Shown in pieces: positions 20,291 to 28,940 of a DNA stretch of 64,000 nt. Numbering within the stretch: position 1 is the first letter of the stretch; each line of letters starts with the position of its first letter. The notes beneath the pieces were generated by a model that saw nothing but the letters and a program-made list of their open reading frames with translations, did no database searches and was not told where the DNA came from. Source of the stretch: Bugulina stolonifera (lineage: Eukaryota; Bryozoa; Gymnolaemata; Cheilostomatida; Bugulidae). Both the position numbers and the translations under genes were made by a program. The stretch spans positions 3,542,701 through 3,606,700 of the forward strand of contig OW285195.1 in assembly GCA_935421135.1 (NCBI GenBank). Reading direction: 5' to 3'.

Positions 20291-21034
20291 ATGGCAGCTG
20301 CAAAAAGAACAATGGAAGTAATGAGAGAGCAGGCTACAAAGCTAAGGTAGGCTTCTAAATAATTGTAGGTTATCCTATTTTACACTGAATGAAATAGTAA
20401 TAGATTTTGGCTTTCAAACTAATGATATTTCCATAATTATTGCTAGATACATTTATTCTATAAAAACATTATGTGCTTAGATAGAAATATAGTTCATGTG
20501 TGTTTCCAATAATTTTGTAAACAAATTTACAGGAAGCTGGGAAAAGATGCACTAAAAGAAATAAATAAGTTGCATAAATTGGCAGAATTTGATGAGGGTA
20601 CAGTATTCGAGGTCTTCAACAGCAAGCCCATAAGCACTCAAAATGGGGAATGTCTGCTAATAGAATTCCGAACAGAGAAAAACGAGTTGGAGATATCCGG
20701 AAAACTAATAATTCCGGACAGAATCAGAAAAGATGTAGAGGGAAAAACTCCACTAATAATCTGTTACAATGGGTTGCAGAAAGGCAAGATAGGGAGATTC
20801 CATGATCTCACAGTGATTCCCATTGAGAACAAATCCTATAACCCACCAGCATCATCAATACTACATGAGAACGCAAGAGCGTCCTTCAGTGATAGTGATG
20901 ATGATGTGGTGTGGGTCCCACCACATTGCAAAGTAGGAGATATTTGTAATGTTGGAAGTAACACCTGTTATGGGTATTGTTCAAGCTGTCGTTCCCATAA
21001 CCCTTACAACGGCAGTCAATGTAGGTGTTTATAA
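20291..21034 (+). CDS. Polinton 2 spliced plus-strand gene, unknown 185-aa protein
   Basis: Exon 1 is 20291-20346, from the ATG to AG|GTAGGC. The intron has an AT-rich 3' part ending in TTTACAG at 20532, and exon 2 is 20533-21034. The junction keeps the frame, giving 185 aa. The N-terminus is helical and rich in Lys, Glu and Leu. The middle (about 55-110) looks like a compact beta-rich domain. An acidic stretch SDSDDD near 145 is followed by a Cys-rich tail with eight Cys in about 35 residues (CNVG, CYGYCSSC, CRC), a possible zinc-binding motif. AATAAA at 21159-21164 could be the poly(A) signal. It is the only plus-strand gene of the element, so it is probably controlled separately from the virion genes. 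No family recognised. Confidence 0.75.
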
Positions 21035-21380
21035 TATATGTTTACTCAAATTATACCAATATATTTTCTACTTTACTAACTTTTATATCTTCAACAATGT
21101 TTTGTTTCTAGTCTTTTTCTGTTATAGACCACTATTATTAGTTGCTATCTGTATTATCAATAAACCATATTTTATTCATGAATCAGCAGAGTCGTTGATC
21201 TTAATGAAAAGAACATTTATTACAAGATTAGATATTCATATTGTCAGGTGCACTATCAAATTAAGCAAAGGCAATAATTATATGTGTGAATATTTTATAC
21301 ATGACTTCAAATACTAACTAAAGAATTACAACAGCGTGTTAACTCAATTATTGATTAACCTGATATTAGCTTTATGTATA

Positions 21381-21941
21381 CTAGGTGAAGTTGTTATTTT
21401 GTACTGAAAACCTATACAGACATCCTTGTTTATAATCCCCATTTATTTGGTGGATTTCTGGTATTGGACCATGAGTAGATAACTCTGGGAATTTTGCATC
21501 AATAAAATACTTTAAGACATGATCTCTTTCCTCACAATCACGTGTTTGCAGAAAAATATTTACAAGATGAGATAACTCAAAACCTCTACATTTCATTAAT
21601 GAGCAAATTATACAATAGCTCCCACATACATTTGTATTCATACTTTGCAGTGGCTGGGTATTATACACAAAAAGGTCATCAATAAGCGATATTTTATCTG
21701 ATAAATCCTTAAATAATGGAGGCATGCCATAGGAATCAAAATATTCACATTTCCTGTTTTTGGAAAAGTATATAACTATCCAATGAGTTCCTGGTTGACT
21801 GCTGTTGTCTGTATTGCATACAAAAAGGCTAGGAAAAGTAACCTTACATTCAATAAAGTGATCTCTAGCCAATGTACCTTTGTAAACTTTCTTTGTTAAA
21901 GAGTCAGACTTTAGAATTGAGTCTATATGGTTAGTATTCAT
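21381..21941 (-). CDS. Polinton 2 adenain-type cysteine protease
   Basis: 186 aa from the ATG at 21941; the frame is open ten codons further upstream but from GTG. Catalytic residues are in the adenovirus-protease order: His53 (GTHWIVIYF), Asp69 (EYFDSYG), Gln99 as oxyanion residue and Cys106 (TNVCGSYC), Gln and Cys being seven apart as expected. In Polintons this enzyme is thought to cleave capsid and core precursors in the particle. It lies directly downstream of the major capsid gene (45 bases), on the same strand, as part of the virion gene run. All residues needed for activity are present. Confidence 0.93.
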   Translation of the reverse strand: MNTNHIDSILKSDSLTKKVYKGTLARDHFIECKVTFPSLFVCNTDNSSQPGTHWIVIYFSKNRKCEYFDSYGMPPLFKDLSDKISLIDDLFVYNTQPLQSMNTNVCGSYCIICSLMKCRGFELSHLVNIFLQTRDCEERDHVLKYFIDAKFPELSTHGPIPEIHQINGDYKQGCLYRFSVQNNNFT

Positions 21942-21985
21942 TTTCTCAATGGGGGATAGTGTGCTGAACACAAAACAAATAGTGA

Positions 21986-23320
21986 TCAGGTCTTTGAAGC
22001 TCTAGTAACCACCCTGCTATTGTTGATTTCAATCATATCATCTCCTTCTGCGTAAACAAATAAACTCAGTGTGTTTTCGAGAGCTTCTTTGAATGTTACT
22101 TCCAAAACTGTGGTGCTGTTTCTGATGAGATGTACATCTGACCCTTCACATAAATCACCCGTTAAATCAAATGCATATAGCGCAAACCCGCTAGCGTATT
22201 GTTCTCTGGTTATGCAATTTCCTTCATCGGAGAATGATTTACCAACTGTTATCATGAAGTGCATATAGGCTTGGATGTATCCTTCACTTGTATAATCCAC
22301 ACTCAATGGTTTACTGGGAATAGGATGACCATTGACATTTAAACCAATGGAATTTAGGTTGAAATGCTTGAAACCAAATGGTGACTTTTCATAACTACCA
22401 TTTTTTGCAGAGTGCTCTACAAATCCAAGTATTATCCGTTTAGGTTCCTGTCGATTGAGAATGAGGTTAATCCTCTCACTCTGCCGGCCTTGTGTAATAG
22501 AAAAAATCTGTGTCTCTACCTTATTCAACGGATATTTTATAGTTTTTCCTTGAGTTAAAAGTGCGTTGTGGTTGGCTGCTACACTAGGATTAACCTTGAC
22601 CTTTCTCAAAAGTATGTCACATTTAATTATATCCACTCTATATTCCTGAGTGTCATCAGCAGTAGTTTTCAGCAAGCAGAATTTTGGATCACTTCTGAGT
22701 AGTTTAATTCGTAGGTTGCAAGAAGGAATAATGTATTGGTGTTGACTGAACAGTTCACTATGGGGTCGACCTATCATGTCAATTGTTTTACTTCCACTAA
22801 TAACCGCTTTTCGGGTATTTATATCCACTCGATGATTTGCTGTCAGCTGGTTAGTATCAATAGCATTCAAGGTATCGGAGAACCAGAACCCTGCATTTAG
22901 GTGTGTACTCTTAGCTTGTTTACCATAATTTACCAGTGTCTCTAAATATGCTCTGTATGCATAATTTGAGTCGTACTCTATCTCGTGTCCATTAACTGAA
23001 ACGCTTATAGTGGAAAACAAAGAGTGCATGAAGTTCTCTCCAGGAATAACTGTAACATTAGCTATATCACCATCCAGGTCATCTCCATTGGCTAAGCGTA
23101 CCTTAGCCTTGACCTGAATTAAAGTATTTTGTAAATCTAGGTACTGATCTTCGTTACCTTCGAATTCAAATTCTAACGGACCATTTGTAGAGTCTCGAAT
23201 TGGTCCTACCTCTACCCATTCTCCACCAATTACAGATGTTTGTGTGAAGGGAGTGTTGAATAGGTCGAGTTGAGAAAGGACGCTGTCATCGGAGTCGGCA
23301 TGGATTTTTGAAAAAGACAT
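21986..23320 (-). CDS. Polinton 2 major capsid protein (double jelly-roll)
   Basis: 444 aa from ATG 23320. It has the features of the Polinton major capsid family, also known from the nematode F54H12.2-type proteins: an N-terminal FEFEGNEDQYLDL block, SVSVNGHEIE, the run RIKLLRSDPKFCLL, a GQRSERINLILNRQ-type block and the C-terminal FALYAFDLTGD ... LEVTFKEAL ... LFVYAEGDDMIEI. In the known family this forms trimers of two jelly-roll barrels building an icosahedral shell. Length is in the normal range. Next to minor capsid, basic protein and protease genes, so a particle-forming gene set is complete. Confidence 0.9.
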   Translation of the reverse strand: MSFSKIHADSDDSVLSQLDLFNTPFTQTSVIGGEWVEVGPIRDSTNGPLEFEFEGNEDQYLDLQNTLIQVKAKVRLANGDDLDGDIANVTVIPGENFMHSLFSTISVSVNGHEIEYDSNYAYRAYLETLVNYGKQAKSTHLNAGFWFSDTLNAIDTNQLTANHRVDINTRKAVISGSKTIDMIGRPHSELFSQHQYIIPSCNLRIKLLRSDPKFCLLKTTADDTQEYRVDIIKCDILLRKVKVNPSVAANHNALLTQGKTIKYPLNKVETQIFSITQGRQSERINLILNRQEPKRIILGFVEHSAKNGSYEKSPFGFKHFNLNSIGLNVNGHPIPSKPLSVDYTSEGYIQAYMHFMITVGKSFSDEGNCITREQYASGFALYAFDLTGDLCEGSDVHLIRNSTTVLEVTFKEALENTLSLFVYAEGDDMIEINNSRVVTRASKT

Positions 23321-23337
23321 GTTTACTGTTGGTGTAT

Positions 23338-23766
23338 CTACCTAAAAATGTTGTCTGTTTTATTTACACGTCGTCTTTTATGAGAACTTTTTGAATGATT
23401 TGAGGATTTTGATTTGGTAGCTCGCTGTCGTTTTGTGCTGGTTGAGCCAAGGTGAGTGGTTAGAGATGACAGGAGGTTTCTACCTCCTGTTGAAAAATTT
23501 TGTACAGCTGCAGTTTTCAAGTCTCGTCCATTTAACAGATCTTTTGTTAAACTGGCAGTAGTATCAATTAGCTGCTTTCCAACAGTTTTAGCTCCACTTT
23601 TCAATAGAGGCATAGCACCTCGTAAAACACGAGAGAAGAATCCGCCAATTCCTCGACCACGTTGAATTGTTGCTCCTTTAAACACTGATAATCCATTACC
23701 ATTTTGTCTCGTATAATAATCCCGATAAAACATGGAGGAGGCCTGAGGGTTGTATGGCACAACCAT
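23338..23766 (-). CDS. Polinton 2 small basic virion-type protein (pVI/pX-like)
   Basis: About 142 aa from the ATG at 23766 (a TTG three codons upstream keeps the frame open). It starts with a PYNPQ motif, has an amphipathic Gly/Arg-rich segment (GIGGFFSRVLRGAMPLLK) and ends in a very basic Ser/Lys/Arg tail (KRQRATKSKSS, SHKRRRVNK). Position between the two capsid genes and composition resemble adenoviral internal proteins (membrane-active pVI or DNA-binding pX). The assignment rests on composition and place, not on clear homology. It overlaps neither neighbour except for the first bases of the minor capsid stop region. Confidence 0.65.
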   Translation of the reverse strand: MVVPYNPQASSMFYRDYYTRQNGNGLSVFKGATIQRGRGIGGFFSRVLRGAMPLLKSGAKTVGKQLIDTTASLTKDLLNGRDLKTAAVQNFSTGGRNLLSSLTTHLGSTSTKRQRATKSKSSNHSKSSHKRRRVNKTDNIFR

Positions 23767-23767
23767 A

Positions 23768-24505
23768 TTAGTCAACTTTTTTTAGATGAAGAGTAATAAT
23801 CACCTTCCCACTTTGAAATGAGGGATTTCTACCATCATCACGCTTTATAACCATTTCTACTGTTTCTGTACCTATGTTGCTAATTGGTAGGTATTGAACA
23901 TGTTGAAAACTTTCCATTTGATTTACCTCCTTAGTCCTTCCCTTAACAGGAACAATTCGCAATAGTGGTGCTTGAATGTCTCCAACAATCTGAGGTTCTA
24001 TGATGTTACAGTATACATACATTGATGTAAACCCTTCTGCAATATCACACTGTTGTACACCTATTGTTTCTCCAAACCCGTGTGATCGATTTTCCAACCC
24101 CAGTATGTTACACAAGTTCTCGCTAAGTTCTATTTCTAGGTCATTATCACTTATCCTGACATAACAAAAGTTTTGTATTTTCTCATGGACTAAAGAGACG
24201 ACACTTTCAATTCTGAAACCAGAGAGACATTGGTGTATTGAAGACAATATATCATCAATTGTTCGATAACGTCCGGTTTTAATACTGGCTATTTTCAAAC
24301 TATTTGAATTATTCTGTTTTATAAGAATCTGTCCATCCGTAACATTGTCCCATGAATTAGGATAGTGCATTTCTACTAATCCAACAACCCATTTCCCCTC
24401 TAGCCTAAGTGGACGTTCAAGTTTAACTGTATAGTTAGCAAGGGTGTTATTTGGAAATATTTCTAAACAAGCGTTCGATGGAAGCGTTATGTAAAACTCA
24501 GACAT
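23768..24505 (-). CDS. Polinton 2 minor capsid (penton-like) protein
   Basis: 245 aa from ATG 24505. The N-terminus (FYITLPSNACLEIFPNNT, then NYTVKLERPLRLEGKWVVG and LVEMHYPNSW) and the C-terminus (QHVQYLPI, VEMVIKRDDGR, GKVIITLHLKK) are the signature blocks of Polinton single-jelly-roll minor capsid proteins, which occupy the five-fold vertices. The coding end abuts the basic protein start within a few bases. Intact. Confidence 0.9.
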   Translation of the reverse strand: MSEFYITLPSNACLEIFPNNTLANYTVKLERPLRLEGKWVVGLVEMHYPNSWDNVTDGQILIKQNNSNSLKIASIKTGRYRTIDDILSSIHQCLSGFRIESVVSLVHEKIQNFCYVRISDNDLEIELSENLCNILGLENRSHGFGETIGVQQCDIAEGFTSMYVYCNIIEPQIVGDIQAPLLRIVPVKGRTKEVNQMESFQHVQYLPISNIGTETVEMVIKRDDGRNPSFQSGKVIITLHLKKVD

Positions 24506-24912
24506 GTTGCTTAAACAAACTTTAAAGCAGTTATAACAAGGTTATTTTAATACAGCATTATTATAAGGAATCTACATGTACACATTTGATATGTATGAAT
24601 TATTAAAACTTAAATAATTGTATTTTACATCGTTAGAAGACAAAAAATTACAAAATAATAATATTGTATTTTACAGTATGCATTGATGAAGGACAAAAAT
24701 TTACAAAGAATGCTTAGTATCGAATATTTTTACAAATAATATGAATGTTGAATGAACTTGTTTAAACTTGCTAGGCATGTCTAGCAAGTTATACTAACTC
24801 TGATAAAAAGTACATAAAAACTACTGCATGTTAGGTAAAAGGGAAATATTTGTATCTATATTAATAAGCTTGCTTGAGTAAATAAATATTGTTTAGAGTA
24901 TTACACTACCCA
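24506..24912. other. Intergenic gap in Polinton 2
   Basis: 407 AT-rich bases between minor capsid and integrase genes on the minus strand. It probably contains the capsid-operon promoter and the integrase poly(A) site; no certain motif. A CTTGCTAG/CTAGCAAG small inverted repeat is at about 24766-24790. Confidence 0.4.
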
Positions 24913-25962
24913 TCATACTATGTCTTCTTGGTTAACCCACTGGTTAAAACTCTTTGGATATCCCAGCCATTTAACAAAGTATTTAGTTTTACCGCCAACG
25001 CTTTTCTTTTTTAACACCTGTTCAATTTTGTACGTAGATGGTTTGCTGACTTTCTGTAATTCACTTTCATAAAAGGTCCCAAGAATGGAATCTTTATTCA
25101 GGTCTTTAATTTCATAAACAACTGGATTGGTTTCATTGACAGCAGCGATAGTATATATCTCTGTAGACCATGATGGCGTATAACCTCTGTCAAATGTCAT
25201 TCTTGCTTTGGAAATTCTAACATAATCTCCCACTTTGAGTTTTGGATTCACCCTATTCATAACCTGCGGGTAGAGCCTCAGCCATATATCTTCTTGGTTT
25301 TCCCTGGTAACTTGATTCGGTGCAAGACCTATACTTCTGTTATACCTGTTGTTGTAACCTCTAACAAGGTCATCTAACACTTCAATGTAGCGATTGCTCC
25401 CAGTATAGGTAAACCATCGATACAAAGACGTTTGAAAAGTTCTATTGAAGCGTTCAACCACGGATGCTTTGATGTTTTCGTTTTCACTCGTAAAATGGGT
25501 GATATTACGGTTTTTGAAGAGATCTTGTACTTTTTTATTAATAAATTCTTTACCTTTGTCACTTTGCACTGTACGGAAATCTGTAGATGAAAGTATTTGT
25601 TTCAATGCATCCTGTACATTATCTCCTGATTTCGATTTTAAGGGAATTACCCAAGCGCGCTTGGAAAACACATCAATTGCTGTTAGTAAATACTTAATAT
25701 TGTCATTCTGAGCCTTTAATCTTTGGATATCAATTAAATCAACTTGAAGCTGTTCATTCATACCAGATACTATCGTTTGACGCCTGGGAAACTTTTTTCT
25801 GATTGGCTTATGGAGTGTGTATGTATCTTGACCTTGCAACCAATTTAGGGCATTGGATTTTTTTATTTTCTCTCTCGATCTCTGCTGAGATACAAGACGG
25901 TTCAGTCCGCCTAATGATGAAGGGAGTCTAGGAGTTAAGTATAAATGAGTTAATCTATTCAT
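24913..25962 (-). CDS. Polinton 2 retroviral-type integrase with chromodomain
   Basis: 349 aa from ATG 25962. The catalytic core has Asp75 (QVDLIDI), Asp135 (QSDKGKEF) and Glu170 (SVVERFNRT); the last two are 35 apart, the classic D-D35E arrangement. The C-terminal 45 residues (IEQVLKKK, KYFVKWLGYP, QWVNQEDIV) form a chromodomain, which in other integrases reads histone methylation and steers insertion into heterochromatin. The enzyme joins the element's ends to host DNA and gives the 6-bp duplication seen here. The first eight bases of its frame overlap the end of the upstream 244-aa gene, suggesting a shared transcript. No clear HHCC finger is seen at the N-terminus. Confidence 0.94.
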   Translation of the reverse strand: MNRLTHLYLTPRLPSSLGGLNRLVSQQRSREKIKKSNALNWLQGQDTYTLHKPIRKKFPRRQTIVSGMNEQLQVDLIDIQRLKAQNDNIKYLLTAIDVFSKRAWVIPLKSKSGDNVQDALKQILSSTDFRTVQSDKGKEFINKKVQDLFKNRNITHFTSENENIKASVVERFNRTFQTSLYRWFTYTGSNRYIEVLDDLVRGYNNRYNRSIGLAPNQVTRENQEDIWLRLYPQVMNRVNPKLKVGDYVRISKARMTFDRGYTPSWSTEIYTIAAVNETNPVVYEIKDLNKDSILGTFYESELQKVSKPSTYKIEQVLKKKSVGGKTKYFVKWLGYPKSFNQWVNQEDIV

Positions 25963-26689
25963 AGCAGAACCATTTATTGTTTTTAATTTGTTTCCTGAAA
26001 TTCTTGTAGGTTCTATATCCAGATCCTTCTTGTTTTGTGTTAATATTATGCTTGTTTAAGATTTCACTAAATTTCTTCCAAGGTAACCTTTTGGATGTGG
26101 GTCTAGCAGGTCTTCCTACTGCATCGGCTACTAACGCTTTGATATCTGATCCTTTTATTGGTTTACCTTGATATATAACTTGTCCGTCATCACTCCATTT
26201 CATGATCTTTTTCAACTCAATATCTCTCAATAGTCTTCTAGCCTCAACTCGTTTAGGTAGCGGAATATTTTTGACGATTTCTGCAGCAGTGAGATTTGTT
26301 ATAACAGGTTTTAGAGTCTCTGGTAAACTGTATGATTCCTTATATAACGTTTCTTCTTTTTTGGGTAGTTGTGGTGATGGTGGAGGCATCGGTGGTAATG
26401 TGGGCAGTAATGTATCATTAGTTTCTCCTAGCAATGCTTGCTTTCTGCTAAGGTTTATAGCATCCTTGAAGTTTTCCAGGTAACGTTTAAGAATCTGGGA
26501 GTGCTCACGTATTTTTTCAGCATCAGTGAGTGTGGTATCGTCAGCAATTTCTTCCATTTGTCTGTGATTAGTTTTAACAGCTTTAACATTGGGGTGTGTT
26601 AATATGTCTTGTTCTACTTTTGTTGAAGGTTGTGGAAGACTGTTATAGTGTTGTTGATCAAGAAGGACATATTTTTTTGCAAATTTCAT
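25955..26689 (-). CDS. Polinton 2 conserved 244-aa protein upstream of integrase
   Basis: Starts MKFAKKYVLLDQQHY, a beginning typical of a conserved but uncharacterised Polinton protein that often precedes integrase. The middle has a Pro-rich linker (TLPPMPPPSPQLPKK). The C-terminal part (KWSDDGQVIYQGKPIKGSDI, then PWKKFSEILNKHNI) is a small fold repeatedly found in Polintons. It overlaps the integrase frame by eight bases. Function unknown; a terminal-protein, scaffolding or core role has no direct support here. Confidence 0.7.
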   Translation of the reverse strand: MKFAKKYVLLDQQHYNSLPQPSTKVEQDILTHPNVKAVKTNHRQMEEIADDTTLTDAEKIREHSQILKRYLENFKDAINLSRKQALLGETNDTLLPTLPPMPPPSPQLPKKEETLYKESYSLPETLKPVITNLTAAEIVKNIPLPKRVEARRLLRDIELKKIMKWSDDGQVIYQGKPIKGSDIKALVADAVGRPARPTSKRLPWKKFSEILNKHNINTKQEGSGYRTYKNFRKQIKNNKWFCYE

Positions 26690-26691
26690 TA

Positions 26692-27009
26692 TTACTGCTG
26701 GCCCAGCAATAATCCTAAAAGTGGTCTAAGCAGCGCACCTAGAAAACCACCGTTTTGTAATATTGTTTTTCTTTCTTTCTGAGAAGTTCTTGGCTTAACC
26801 AACCGCTCTAGTTCTACTCTGTATCGCTTCAGACGTCGAAACTGATGCGGTGTTAAATAAACATTACCTCTTATAAGATTAGCAGCGCATTCAACGAGGC
26901 TGAGAATAAGATCTTTGCTAGCATTAGATATCATTGTTGATTTGATGGTTTTACTAGCTTTCGCTAACGCTTGAAGTGATGTAAAATTTCTTTTAATTCT
27001 CTGAGACAT
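26692..27009 (-). CDS. Polinton 2 conserved 105-aa basic protein
   Basis: 105 aa from ATG 27009, two bases before the 244-aa gene. The core VECAANLIRGNVYLTPHQFR is followed by an Arg/Lys-rich helix and ends with KTILQNGGFLGALLRPLLG, a hydrophobic Gly/Leu tail common to a small Polinton/adintovirus protein. It has been compared with adenoviral core proteins, but I treat the function as unknown. TTTATATAAC on the minus strand near 27042-27051, about 35 bases upstream of the ATG, is a plausible TATA box. Confidence 0.75.
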   Translation of the reverse strand: MSQRIKRNFTSLQALAKASKTIKSTMISNASKDLILSLVECAANLIRGNVYLTPHQFRRLKRYRVELERLVKPRTSQKERKTILQNGGFLGALLRPLLGLLLGQQ

Positions 27010-27079
27010 GTTGTTAGGAGAAACGTGAAAGGCTCAATGAGTTATATAAACACTAAATGATAACTTTATAGCGGAACTC

Positions 27080-27712
27080 TTATTTAGCGATATACGCATA
27101 TTTTACTCCATCTGTTGAATTAAAATTCCCAATCAACCGAAGGTATTCATTCGTATTCTGCTTTAGATCAACTAGGAGAAAGGAGTGAGGATTTTGGGTG
27201 GCATCCTGGTAGCTTTCCACCATAAACTTTGATTTGTTGGGATATACTTGTCTAGCTAGGTGAGAAATAAATGAGCTATCACGGGGGTTTTTGAAAAGAA
27301 ATAGGTAATGAGTGTTCAAGGACATTGTCCTTTGTTGTTTACGAAACAAATTTTGCACAACAAAAAATACGCTTATGTTAAGATGATGACTAAGTTTGGT
27401 GTATAGTTCATCGGTCTGACCATTGGTCTCATCCATTAGATCATCAATTATAACCCAACGATTATCTCCATCTCCTGGCACCCGTTGTTTAATATCTATA
27501 ATCCCTTCGTGAAATGTTACGTCTTTCATGTCTTCAAATGCTTTCTGCCAGACACCATAACAGTAAATAATTTCTTTTGGTGGTGGGTTGCTTACAATCT
27601 TTGCATTGGTTATTAGTGAAGATAGTAAATGAGTCTTTCCTGAACCAGTTGGGCCAGCAATAATCGCAGTGAAAGGAGATTTAAGACGAATGTCATGACT
27701 TTCCATACTCAT
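27080..27712 (-). CDS. Polinton 2 FtsK/HerA-type packaging ATPase
   Basis: 210 aa from ATG 27712. Walker A GPTGSGKT at residues 20-27, Walker B WVIIDDLM at about 86-93, and the conserved KLSHHLNISVFFVVQNLF block with a downstream Arg/Gln-rich sensor region. Strongly similar over its whole length to the first Polinton's ATPase at 864-1520. It powers DNA packaging in related viruses. It overlaps the end of the small membrane-protein frame by a few bases, as in the first Polinton. Confidence 0.95.
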   Translation of the reverse strand: MSMESHDIRLKSPFTAIIAGPTGSGKTHLLSSLITNAKIVSNPPPKEIIYCYGVWQKAFEDMKDVTFHEGIIDIKQRVPGDGDNRWVIIDDLMDETNGQTDELYTKLSHHLNISVFFVVQNLFRKQQRTMSLNTHYLFLFKNPRDSSFISHLARQVYPNKSKFMVESYQDATQNPHSFLLVDLKQNTNEYLRLIGNFNSTDGVKYAYIAK

Positions 27713-28038
27713 TGTGTATTAGGAAGAGTATTGTTGTAGAGACTTGACGTATTGAGAGCTTTGTATGATCTGAGAGTTCCGAAATCATTTGTTTGATTTT
27801 TATAAGTTAAACCTAAACTATCCAATATATTTATGTTGTTAGATTTCAGTTTGTACTTGATGTTTGTACTTGCTAAAGAGGATATTACTGAGATTAGAGT
27901 GATTATCAAAATTACTATGCTTATTGTTGCTCTACGACTTTTCACTTCATCACGCGAGGCTAGCTGGTCTTCTCCTGTACTGGGCCGTCGTGTTAGTGCT
28001 TCATAGACTCTTTCCATATTTGTCCTTTGTAACTCCAT
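27709..28038 (-). CDS. Polinton 2 small membrane protein
   Basis: About 109 aa from the ATG at 28038 (a GTG three codons upstream keeps the frame). One hydrophobic span, ISIVILIITLISVISSLAS, follows a basic cluster (KSRRAT), so the N-terminus is likely cytosolic. It matches in size, topology and place the 1489-1839 gene of the first Polinton, though the sequences hardly align. Function unknown. Confidence 0.7.
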   Translation of the reverse strand: MELQRTNMERVYEALTRRPSTGEDQLASRDEVKSRRATISIVILIITLISVISSLASTNIKYKLKSNNINILDSLGLTYKNQTNDFGTLRSYKALNTSSLYNNTLPNTQ

Positions 28039-28753
28039 TAGTCTCACAGATTTTACTGATATTTCTCACTAAATTGTATGCAGACAAGTTTTTATCAACA
28101 GACCTCAGACCGAAATAAGGTGAAATGAGTACAACCAGTCGTTTTATGTCTTTTCTACTACGCCATAGTGTAGCTGACAGGGAGTTCAGGTGATCCAGAT
28201 CAGCTACATCCATCATTTCCTGTATGTACTGGCAAATTTCATTGAAATCAATCAACGTGAGAGCATTTGGTAGGTATAAATTAAGTGTTGATGTGGTGTG
28301 ATTTATACTTGTTGAACTAATCAGATTGCACGGAGTACAAGAAGGGAATAATTTTTCGTTCAAACAAGTGCAATCGGTCTTTGCAAGCGCGGTAATGGCA
28401 TCGCATAGTTTCTCACTTAGACAAAAGTAAAAGTGTACTTCTGTAATTTTCCTGACACCTTCCTGTGTAATTTGATATCTCTTTGTCCAGTTCTCATATG
28501 ACTCGAAGCTCATTAAGGGGTAGTTCTTAACATGATCTGGTATTAGTGACCTGTAGATAACATCACATATATTATAATTATAACTTTGTAAGTGTATAAG
28601 AGCTCCGCAGTCACCAGTTATGATCTCACTATAGTCTTTGTATATAGCGTTTCCACTCACCACAATGACACTTTCATGTTGGTTGATTAGTGCAATATCC
28701 AATTGTACTAAGCATTCACTATATATATACCACACACTCTTAAGATGCGGCAA
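28001..28753 (-). CDS. Polinton 2 terminal protein, unknown, start uncertain
   Basis: A 250-codon frame whose first codon is TTG at 28753; the first in-frame Met is about 80 residues in. An upstream stop lies only a few codons before, so a short 5' exon is likely. One candidate is an ATG inside the right TIR at 28915 followed by the donor GAG|GTACGT (donor at 28909), joined to an acceptor near 28757; the frames agree, but this is speculation. The protein has Cys clusters (CTCLNEKLFPSCTPC) and an FYFCLSEKL segment vaguely like the first Polinton's terminal protein. Family unknown. Confidence 0.6.
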   Translation of the reverse strand: MPHLKSVWYIYSECLVQLDIALINQHESVIVVSGNAIYKDYSEIITGDCGALIHLQSYNYNICDVIYRSLIPDHVKNYPLMSFESYENWTKRYQITQEGVRKITEVHFYFCLSEKLCDAITALAKTDCTCLNEKLFPSCTPCNLISSTSINHTTSTLNLYLPNALTLIDFNEICQYIQEMMDVADLDHLNSLSATLWRSRKDIKRLVVLISPYFGLRSVDKNLSAYNLVRNISKICETNGVTKDKYGKSL

Positions 28754-28844
28754 CCTCTGTCCCTATCACTTGACTATTCAATTACAAAGATATAATGAGC
28801 ATATAATTATATAGGTTACAACTATGTGCCTACATAATAAAATA

Positions 28845-28934
28845 TCCAATTAATCATTCACTAGCGCGCTTTCACCTCAAACCGCCTCCTCAACCGCCTC
28901 AAAACGTACCTCCATATGCGCATACATTACTACT
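28845..28934 (-). repeat. Polinton 2 right terminal inverted repeat
   Basis: Inverted copy of 14238-14327; the outer 62 bases are identical. The tip reads ...CATTACTACT at 28925-28934. Confidence 0.93.
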
Positions 28935-28940
28935 CATATA
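28935..28940. repeat. Polinton 2 target-site duplication, right
   Basis: CATATA, identical to 14232-14237. Confidence 0.9.

Larger units (their letters stand above)
14238..28934. mobile_element. Complete Polinton/Maverick (adintovirus-like) element
   Basis: A 14,697-bp element with terminal inverted repeats, a 6-bp target duplication and a full Polinton gene set: protein-primed DNA polymerase, integrase, adenain-type protease, packaging ATPase, major and minor capsid proteins, plus small proteins. On the minus strand from the right end the order is terminal protein, membrane protein, ATPase, 105-aa, 244-aa, integrase, minor capsid, basic protein, major capsid, protease; then one plus-strand spliced gene, then polymerase on minus. 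Every recognisable enzyme frame is open and has its catalytic residues. The terminal 62 bases of the two ends are identical. It may therefore be a recent insertion that could still be active; that is an inference. Confidence 0.96.

Noticed and set aside
20949..21317. 122-codon hydrophobic frame overlapping the spliced Polinton gene
   Set aside because: Shifted frame of the same exon continuing into AT-rich 3' sequence past a likely poly(A) signal.
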